Positions 6,822 to 10,562 of a DNA stretch of 10,562 nucleotides are shown here, piece after piece. Source of the stretch: Acetobacteraceae bacterium (lineage in GTDB: Bacteria > Pseudomonadota > Alphaproteobacteria > Acetobacterales > Acetobacteraceae); assembly GCA_027311485.1 (NCBI GenBank), contig DAICYU010000088.1, positions 1 to 10,562 on the forward strand, read 5' to 3'. Positions within the stretch are counted from its first letter, which is position 1. Each line of letters begins with the position of its first letter. A program made the position numbers and the translations under genes. The notes beneath the pieces are model-generated. The model was not told the DNA's origin, did not search any database, and saw only the letters and a list, made by a program, of their open reading frames with translations.

Positions 6822-7406
6822 CTACAAAGCCTGGTTAGCGGGCTGGAACAGCAGGGCGCGGGCGGCGGATTGCAACGCGGCGGCGCGGATGGACGCGGCG
6901 TGACGATCGGCCGGCGGGAGGTTCGGCAGCTCGGTTCCCGTTTGGTCGGCGAGATCGGCGAAGGCGTTGGCCCACGCGGCCGGGATTTGCGGGTTCCGCG
7001 GCGGGGTTGCGGGTTGCAGCCGGGGTTCGGCGCGGGGTTTTGGTGGCTGGGCTTTGCGCTGAAGCTGTGCCAGCGCCCGGTGCGCGCGCTGGGCGCTGCG
7101 GGACAGAGCGTTGGCATTGGCGCGAAGGCGCAGGGCGGTGGTTGGCGCCATGTCTGGCGCCGTTGCCTCCCCAAGGGCGGACAGGGCGGCGACACCGAAG
7201 GCGATGGCCTGGGCGGCGAGCAAAAGGTCCGCGGCGGGTCGGCCGTGGTAGGGCGCGAGGCTTTCCATCGCGACGGCGCGGGCACGGGACGGATCGTTGC
7301 CGGTGGCGGGCAGGAAATGCGGGGTGAGCAGCGCCACGGTCAGGTCCAGAAGCGGTGAGACGGGGGCAGGGGGCGCTTCGGGGATGGGTGGCGTCGAGGC
7401 AGACAT
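6822..7406 (-). CDS. Uncharacterised Ala/Pro-rich protein, cytosolic
   Basis: A 194-residue protein that I cannot assign to a function. The middle part looks folded and conserved in style. HGRPAADLLLAAQAIAFGVA (about 54-73) is a hydrophobic helix that lacks a membrane-anchor profile, followed by LRLRANANALSRSAQRAHRAL (92-112), a basic amphipathic helix. Residues 118-145 are a Pro/Arg/Gln-rich linker and the C-terminus (166-194) is a short Ala-rich helix. The combination of an 'AAQ-I-FG-AAL' helix and an 'LR-R-NANALSR' helix reminds me of a hypothetical family common in Acetobacteraceae and relatives, from memory only. The start at ATG 7406 has AAGG 9 nt upstream and lies about 25 nt after a predicted transcription start. 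It is transcribed in the same direction as ino1, 75 bp upstream of it, so it may lead that operon. Confidence 0.72.
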   Translation of the reverse strand: MSASTPPIPEAPPAPVSPLLDLTVALLTPHFLPATGNDPSRARAVAMESLAPYHGRPAADLLLAAQAIAFGVAALSALGEATAPDMAPTTALRLRANANALSRSAQRAHRALAQLQRKAQPPKPRAEPRLQPATPPRNPQIPAAWANAFADLADQTGTELPNLPPADRHAASIRAAALQSAARALLFQPANQAL

Positions 7407-7436
7407 GCCGGCTGGCCTTGGGGGTTAGTGTTGTGG

Positions 7437-7466
7437 AATCTAGCGTAGGTTGTAAGAAAAAGTCAA
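7437..7466 (-). promoter_or_regulatory. Sigma-70-like promoter for the 194-residue gene and possibly ino1
   Basis: On the minus strand TTGACT (7466-7461) is separated by 18 nt from TAGATT (7442-7437), 5/6 and 4/6 matches to the consensus boxes. It sits in the most AT-rich patch of the window (about 7437-7490), and the predicted start would leave a leader of about 25 nt before ATG 7406. It is the best promoter I see here. Confidence 0.55.
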
Positions 7467-7487
7467 GTATTTTTTCCTATATTTGAC
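7462..7487. repeat. Inverted repeat GTCAA / TTGAC overlapping the promoter -35 box
   Basis: GTCAA at 7462-7466 and TTGAC at 7483-7487 form an inverted repeat with a 16-nt AT-rich spacer. One arm is the -35 box itself, so a bound regulator could block or recruit polymerase. With five-base arms in AT-rich DNA, chance is quite possible. Confidence 0.25.
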
Positions 7488-7522
7488 GGAGTCAGTGCTC
7501 GCAGTGCCCTCGGCACGGGCCC

Positions 7523-7552
7523 GTCAGCGGCCAGCAGTCCCCGGTCGCTGAC
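7523..7552. terminator. Candidate hairpin GTCAGCG / CGCTGAC in the gap before the secreted-protein gene's end
   Basis: Seven-base arms at 7523-7529 and 7546-7552 with a 16-nt loop lie about 85 nt downstream of the stop of the 292-residue minus-strand gene and upstream of the next promoter. No run of T follows, so this is at most a weak or Rho-assisted terminator. The rest of the 7467-7637 gap is GC-rich with nothing else I can name. Confidence 0.25.
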
Positions 7553-7637
7553 CGCTGCGCAGCAGGCCCCGCCAATACCGCTCGCGCCTGCGCGTAGACG
7601 GCACACCGGGGGCGCATGCAGCGCCGTGGACGCAGTG

Positions 7638-8516
7638 TCACCGCCGAGACGCGCGGTCAAACAGCGCCTGCGCCCGCTGCACGGTTGCGGCGTAATCGCC
7701 AGACGTTCGAAACCGGGCCCCGAAGCAGCGGATGAAATGGTCGTTCGCGGCGTCATCAAGCCTCAGATAACGGCCGAACATGGCGCGATCCCGGGCGCCC
7801 GTCTTCGTATAGGAATCCAGGACATCCTGGGCCGCCTTGTTCTCCTGGTCCCATGCCGTCCTGCACGCCGGGATCTGCGCGAGCCTGATATTCCGGACGA
7901 GCAGGATCGCCCGGCCATCCAGAACGAAGGAGACCACAAGCCGATCAGGGGGATTGGGGGCTGGCCCGTCCTGGGCAAATTCCAGCAGCAGGGCGGCTGC
8001 CCCGTGAACCGTCGGCTCGGCGGCAAGCGGCAACGCGCCGAAGATGGTGGCATGGGCGTCGGGGCTAATTGCCTGCGTATAGAAATCATCCGTTCTGAAT
8101 GCCGCGGCGGCATCCTTCGGCAATGAGCCGTCCCTCCTCGCATCGCCTTTCAGCCATGCGCGGAGAAGCGGCAGGGTGGTTACATAGACCGTCGTTCCAG
8201 CCGCATCGCGTGCCGTGACGCCATCCAGCCGGCCAAGATCGACACCGGGGGACAGCGTTTTCACGTTGCTGTCGCCCGGCTCCGGAAAGCCTGGAATGCC
8301 AATCGGCCCGACGATCATGCACACGCGACGTTGCAAGTCATCAACGGCGGCCTGCTCTCGGACGTCGTCGCTGTTGTCAGCCAGCGCCGCAATCGCGCGG
8401 TCCCGGGCAGCCAGATATTCCGCGGTGGGCGTGCCCGCCACGGCGGACAGACCTGTGTGGAACAGCAGACCGAACGCAAGCGATCCATTGGCAATCGTTC
8501 GGAGAAAACGTCGCAT
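7638..8516 (-). CDS. Exported protein of unknown function
   Basis: A 292-residue protein with a Sec-type signal peptide: MRRFLRTIAN is basic, GSLAFGLLFHTGLS is hydrophobic, and AVA-G at residues 25-28 is a good signal peptidase I site. The mature part of about 265 residues should be periplasmic or secreted. It contains three cysteines (66, 218, 264), so one disulfide is possible, and no lipobox. A strand-rich centre includes TVYVTTLPLLRAWLKG (109-124) and RLVVSFVLDGRAILLVRN (192-209), while the C-terminal third is helical and charged. I recognise no catalytic motif. The ATG at 8516 is preceded by AGGTGG about 4 nt upstream, a modest Shine-Dalgarno. The gene is divergent from the small plus-strand gene and separated from it by 177 bp. 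Reality as a gene is well supported by length, signal peptide and codon use. Confidence 0.75.
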   Translation of the reverse strand: MRRFLRTIANGSLAFGLLFHTGLSAVAGTPTAEYLAARDRAIAALADNSDDVREQAAVDDLQRRVCMIVGPIGIPGFPEPGDSNVKTLSPGVDLGRLDGVTARDAAGTTVYVTTLPLLRAWLKGDARRDGSLPKDAAAAFRTDDFYTQAISPDAHATIFGALPLAAEPTVHGAAALLLEFAQDGPAPNPPDRLVVSFVLDGRAILLVRNIRLAQIPACRTAWDQENKAAQDVLDSYTKTGARDRAMFGRYLRLDDAANDHFIRCFGARFRTSGDYAATVQRAQALFDRASRR

Positions 8517-8577
8517 CAGGCCACCTATCCCAGTTTGGCATCTCCAGGCGGGAGAGTCGTTGCCACTTGTATTCAGT

Positions 8578-8583
8578 ATTCTA
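8578..8583 (-). promoter_or_regulatory. Candidate -10 box for the exported-protein gene
   Basis: TAGAAT on the minus strand (5/6 to the consensus) lies about 62 nt before the ATG at 8516 in a less GC-rich stretch. No good -35 box stands at the right distance, so this is tentative. Confidence 0.25.
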
Positions 8584-8693
8584 TGCGCATTTGCAATCAG
8601 TCACGCGACCTCTCTCAGCGCCAATACATGGCAGGTCATGCATCCGCGGTTGAGCATCAGGCAACCGACACGGCCGACCGGCGTTGCCACGAT

Positions 8694-8894
8694 ATGGCCT
8701 ACGAACTGCGCATTGCCGGACAGGCATCCGAATGCTTTGATCGAGCGGAAGATGCCCAAGCACGGGCGCGGGATTTGTTGCGGCAGGATGCCGATACAAG
8801 GGTGGAAATCTTCGACCTGAACACTGGCAGGCCCTATGCGCCGGCGGCAAGCGCCGAAGACGGGGAAGATATGGCGCGGAAGGTCGGCTTCTGA
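8694..8894 (+). CDS. Small conserved-type orphan protein (66 residues)
   Basis: The protein starts MAYELRIAGQASECFDRAED, continues with a charged helix AQARARDLLRQDAD, a strand VEIFDLNTG, the segment RPYAPAAS at about 46-53 and ends with MARKVGF. This strand-helix-strand pattern with a 'D-x-x-TGRPYAPAAS' block and a KVGF end is familiar to me from many alphaproteobacterial genomes as an unnamed small protein, from memory. There is no signal peptide or membrane segment. ATG 8694 is chosen because the conserved-looking part starts there. The frame is open further upstream (ATG 8628 and beyond), but that sequence is not protein-like and overlaps the divergent gene. No clear Shine-Dalgarno precedes the ATG. 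A hairpin starts within its stop codon. Function unknown. Confidence 0.7.
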   Translation: MAYELRIAGQASECFDRAEDAQARARDLLRQDADTRVEIFDLNTGRPYAPAASAEDGEDMARKVGF

Positions 8895-8909
8895 GGCTGC
8901 TAAAGCCTC
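8893..8909 (+). terminator. Hairpin GAGGCT-GCTAA-AGCCTC at the end of the small gene
   Basis: A perfect 6-bp stem with a 5-nt loop begins inside the TGA stop of the 66-residue gene. No T-run follows, so it is a weak terminator or an RNA 3'-end stabiliser. Confidence 0.4.
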
Positions 8910-9300
8910 GCTCATTGGGAACCTCAGCCGTCTGCTGCGTCGTCCGACCGGCGCCCGCTCGGTTACCCCGGATTCGTCCGTGCACTATCATTCAGTAATA
9001 GCATTGCGGCGGATCGCTCATGCCAACCAGCTATACAGCGCTGCGGCCTGCCGACATTCCCCAGGCCTTTCGCCTTATGGCGCTGCGAGCATCATGGCAT
9101 CCGGCGCGGTCCTCACCGCAACGATCTTACCTTCTACCGCGTCGAAGACAATCGAGGTCTCATTGTCCATATTTTGCATGGGCACGGGATTAGTAAGTGC
9201 TGCTTTTCCTCGATTAAGAAATAAGCCACGCTGCAACACAGGCTCGCGCAGCACGCGGCCAACGCTGAAACGGGCCACGCCGGTACCAACAAACCCGACC
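8895..9300. other. Gene-poor stretch with probable gene fragments
   Basis: About 400 bp without an intact gene I would defend. It contains the hairpin after the small gene, then an uninformative GC-rich part to about 9019, a GNAT-like N-terminus on plus (9020 onward) and a protein-like reading frame on minus that runs from the 3' end of the pentapeptide gene down to 9075. GC content and third-position GC are lower at about 9090-9250 than in flanking genes, which fits decayed or acquired DNA. Confidence 0.5.
9020..9193 (+). pseudogene. Possible truncated GNAT acetyltransferase start
   Basis: A 57-codon frame opens at ATG 9020, with GGCGGA a few bases upstream. Its first 22 or so residues, containing TALRPADIPQAFRLM, resemble the N-terminal strand and helix of GNAT acetyltransferases ('LRPA-x-x-DIP-x-x-F-x-LM'). 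After about position 9086 the frame becomes Arg/Ser-rich and non-protein-like and ends at TAG 9191-9193. I read this as the 5' end of an acetyltransferase gene cut off by a rearrangement. The match is short and from memory, so chance cannot be excluded. Confidence 0.25.
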
Positions 9301-9320
9301 CTACCTCCCACTTCCAGCAA
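9075..9320 (-). pseudogene. Protein-like fragment, perhaps the tail of a SnoaL/SigJ-type domain
   Basis: An open frame of up to 81 codons from TTG 9320 overlaps the last 20 bases of the pentapeptide gene and ends at TAA 9075-9077. It contains VARFSVGRVL and, near the end, SIVFDAVEGKIVAVRTAPDAMM, here split as SIVFDAVEGK and IVAVRTAPDAMM. The pattern 'VARF... VFDV-x-x-GKI-x-AVR-x-x-x-x-x-M' is close to the C-terminal SnoaL-like domain of SigJ/ECF41 sigma factors, by memory only. The frame is too short for a whole protein, begins next to a stop, and its third codon positions are less GC-rich than in neighbours. A remnant is more likely than a functional gene. Confidence 0.25.
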
Positions 9321-10122
9321 CCGCTCCCAGCCCCTTGACCCCCGTTAACGTCGCCGATTCAAAAACTGCCCCAGAAACGTTCGCGCCGGTGAAATCCGCG
9401 CCACTCAGGTCGGCGCCGGCAAAGTCAGCGTCACGCAGATCGGCATTGTTGAAGCGCGCGCCTCGGAGCTTCGCGAAGCGAAAAGTCACATGCCCAAGCC
9501 CGGCATTGGTGAAATCAGCATCGTCCAGCTTGGCGGCGACGAACTCGGTGCGCAGCAGGCCCATGGACTGGTTCGCCATGTTCACCGTCATGTGCGCACC
9601 CGCGAAGTTCGCACCGCGCATGTCGTCGTAACTGAAATGAACCGTCAGGGACGCGTCCGACAGGTCGGCGCCGACGAAGCGCGCGGCCTGATCGGCCGTG
9701 TTGTCCATGCCGGTGGAGGTGACGACGGACTGCATCATGGCGCCGTGCAGCCGGGCGTGGCTGAAATCGGCCCGCATGATCCAGGTAAATGTCAGGTCCG
9801 CCTGGGTAAGATCAGCGTTGGTCAGATTGGCGCCAACCAGTTTCACGCCATGCAGATTGGCCTTGCTCAGGTCCGCGCCGGTCAGATTGGCGCCGCTCAG
9901 GTCGAGGCCGTTGAGATCATCCCCGCTCATGTCCCGGCCGGACAGGTCCGGTTTGCCGGCTGGCGCGGCGGCGACAGCCGAGCGGACTTGTGCGGCGGTG
10001 AGGTGATCGGCGGCGGAAGCCGGCCCGATCCGGATCAGCGCCACGGTGGCGAGCGACACGGTGACGCGCAGCGCGATGGGCAGGAACGCGGTTCGGCCGA
10101 TGCGGCGGGATATGATGGACAC
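9301..10122 (-). CDS. Exported pentapeptide-repeat protein
   Basis: A 273-residue protein with a Sec signal peptide (basic MSIISRRIGR, hydrophobic to about residue 33, cleavage after ASA at 35-37). The mature part folds as a right-handed quadrilateral beta-helix: A(D/N)LxG-type pentapeptides run from about 58 to 130 (for example GANLTGADLSKANLHG), are interrupted by a less regular loop at about 131-148, and resume from 149 to 260 ending in ADLSGADFTGANVSG. The location is probably periplasmic or extracellular. The role is unknown; pentapeptide proteins range from structural to DNA-gyrase-mimicking, and an exported one cannot be a gyrase mimic in the same cell. The start is GTG at 10122, supported by GGAGG 6 nt upstream; no better ATG exists in frame. 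The repeats are visible in the DNA as imperfect 15-bp units. The 3' end abuts a degenerate region. Confidence 0.9.
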   Translation of the reverse strand: MSIISRRIGRTAFLPIALRVTVSLATVALIRIGPASAADHLTAAQVRSAVAAAPAGKPDLSGRDMSGDDLNGLDLSGANLTGADLSKANLHGVKLVGANLTNADLTQADLTFTWIMRADFSHARLHGAMMQSVVTSTGMDNTADQAARFVGADLSDASLTVHFSYDDMRGANFAGAHMTVNMANQSMGLLRTEFVAAKLDDADFTNAGLGHVTFRFAKLRGARFNNADLRDADFAGADLSGADFTGANVSGAVFESATLTGVKGLGAVAGSGR

Positions 10123-10127
10123 GGGGT

Positions 10128-10132
10128 TCCTC
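10128..10132 (-). promoter_or_regulatory. Shine-Dalgarno GGAGG setting the GTG start of the pentapeptide gene
   Basis: GGAGG followed by AACCCC and GTG TCC on the minus strand. Spacing is 6 nt, which is near ideal and justifies the GTG start. Confidence 0.7.
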
Positions 10133-10179
10133 CACGCTCATGCGCCTGTGAACGCGACCGCTGCCGGGGCGCACACGGC

Positions 10180-10193
10180 CACGCATTTGCGTG
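10180..10193. promoter_or_regulatory. Palindrome CACGCA-TT-TGCGTG upstream of the pentapeptide gene
   Basis: Perfect 6-bp arms with a 2-nt centre, about 57 nt upstream of the GTG start. The position fits an operator for a dimeric regulator. A second palindrome, GATACGTATC, lies at 10262-10271. I see no convincing -35/-10 pair nearby. Confidence 0.35.
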
Positions 10194-10279
10194 ATCGTAG
10201 AACCAAGGCCGGGTTGTGGCGAGCGCCGGATTGGCGGCACGCCATCAGGACGGCCGCCGGGGATACGTATCGGCAGAAT

Positions 10280-10309
10280 CCCGCGCGCCCTGATGAACGG
10301 GCGCGCGGG
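10280..10309 (-). terminator. 11-bp perfect GC hairpin after the alcohol dehydrogenase gene
   Basis: Arms CCCGCGCGCCC (10280-10290) and GGGCGCGCGGG (10299-10309) enclose an 8-nt loop, 12 nt past the stop of the dehydrogenase gene. On the minus strand the stem is followed by ATTCTG rather than a T-run, so it is a strong stem with a poor tail. It very probably ends the dehydrogenase transcript before the pentapeptide gene. Confidence 0.7.
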
Positions 10310-10321
10310 GCAGGCGGAACG

Positions 10322-10562
10322 TCAGGCGGCTTTTGATTGCGGTTTCAGCTCCACCTTGATCCAGCCGGGTTCGCGACGGTCGAACGCCTTGTAGGCGTCG
10401 ATAGCGCTCTGCATGGGTTCCACATGCGTCAGGATCTTCACCGGATCGACGGTGCCGGACTGCACCAGGCTGATTAATGTGGCATAGTAACGACGGTGGT
10501 TGCAGTTGCCCATTTTAATCGTCAGGTTCTTGTTCATTGCCTTGCCGATCGGGAAGATGCGG
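10322..10562 (-). CDS. Zinc-dependent alcohol dehydrogenase, C-terminal 79 residues (partial)
   Basis: The frame enters from the right edge, reading IFPIGKAMNKNLTIKMGNCN, then HRRYYATLISLVQSG, VDPVKILTH and PGWIKVELKP before the stop. This is the C-terminal part of the medium-chain dehydrogenase/reductase family, in the branch that includes zinc-dependent alcohol dehydrogenases and glutathione-independent formaldehyde dehydrogenases. The 'MNKNLTIKMGNCNHRRY' block is characteristic. The catalytic zinc ligands and NAD motif are outside the window. The internal ATG at 10537 is not the start, because homologous sequence continues in frame to the edge. Expected activity is NAD(P)-linked oxidation of an alcohol or aldehyde; the substrate cannot be read here. 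Confidence 0.9.
   Translation of the reverse strand, partial: RIFPIGKAMNKNLTIKMGNCNHRRYYATLISLVQSGTVDPVKILTHVEPMQSAIDAYKAFDRREPGWIKVELKPQSKAA

Noticed and set aside
6144..7358. 404-codon open frame on the plus strand
   Set aside because: It is antisense to ino1 and the 194-residue gene, with a low-complexity Gly/Arg-rich translation and no motif.
8601..8915. Minus-strand frame containing CMTCH, a cytochrome c heme motif
   Set aside because: The frame is antisense to the 66-residue gene, has no signal peptide, no axial methionine context and a non-protein-like remainder. The CxxCH is by chance.
9335..10194. Repetitive 'K-S-A' and 'QIGA' frames on the plus strand
   Set aside because: They are the antisense image of the pentapeptide repeats; the periodicity comes from the real gene.

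Overview
The window is high-GC DNA with densely packed genes, mostly on the minus strand. The gene content suggests an alphaproteobacterium, most likely Acetobacteraceae/Rhodospirillales. The grounds are a GT-B-like protein with a DWRW...DSPWYP tail, a small 'GRPYAPAAS' orphan protein, an actinobacterial-length inositol phosphate synthase, and the codon use. This is inference from protein style only. I see no rRNA, tRNA, CRISPR array, transposase or phage gene.

Layout. (1) Positions 1-2645, minus strand: a tightly coupled cassette with a CgeB-like glycosyltransferase, a sugar-1-phosphate nucleotidyltransferase and a CmoB-like SAM methyltransferase. A fourth gene runs off the left edge. Overlaps of 1, 8 and 4 nt indicate translational coupling. 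The cassette probably makes and modifies a nucleotide-sugar-derived glycan or small glycosylated product. (2) Positions 2776-4026, minus: NhaA Na+/H+ antiporter. Divergent from it is a GT9-like GT-B protein (4103-5086, plus), which overlaps the 3' end of the next minus gene by 17 nt. (3) Positions 5070-7466, minus: a histidine phosphatase, myo-inositol-1-phosphate synthase (TTG start with a strong Shine-Dalgarno) and a conserved-type unknown protein with a good sigma-70-like promoter in an AT-rich patch. (4) Positions 7638-8894: a secreted orphan protein (minus) divergent from a 66-residue orphan protein (plus). (5) Positions 8895-9300: about 400 bp without a convincing intact gene. It holds what look like two gene fragments facing each other, a GNAT-like N-terminus on plus and a SnoaL/SigJ-tail-like piece on minus. 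(6) Positions 9301-10562, minus: an exported pentapeptide-repeat protein with a GTG start and strong SD, then the C-terminus of a zinc-dependent alcohol dehydrogenase followed by an 11-bp perfect GC hairpin.

Most of the window is ordinary chromosomal gene content. The parts most worth following are the overlapping glycan cassette at the left edge, the palindromes upstream of the inositol synthase and pentapeptide genes, the rearranged 8.9-9.3 kb region, and three orphan proteins without an assigned function.
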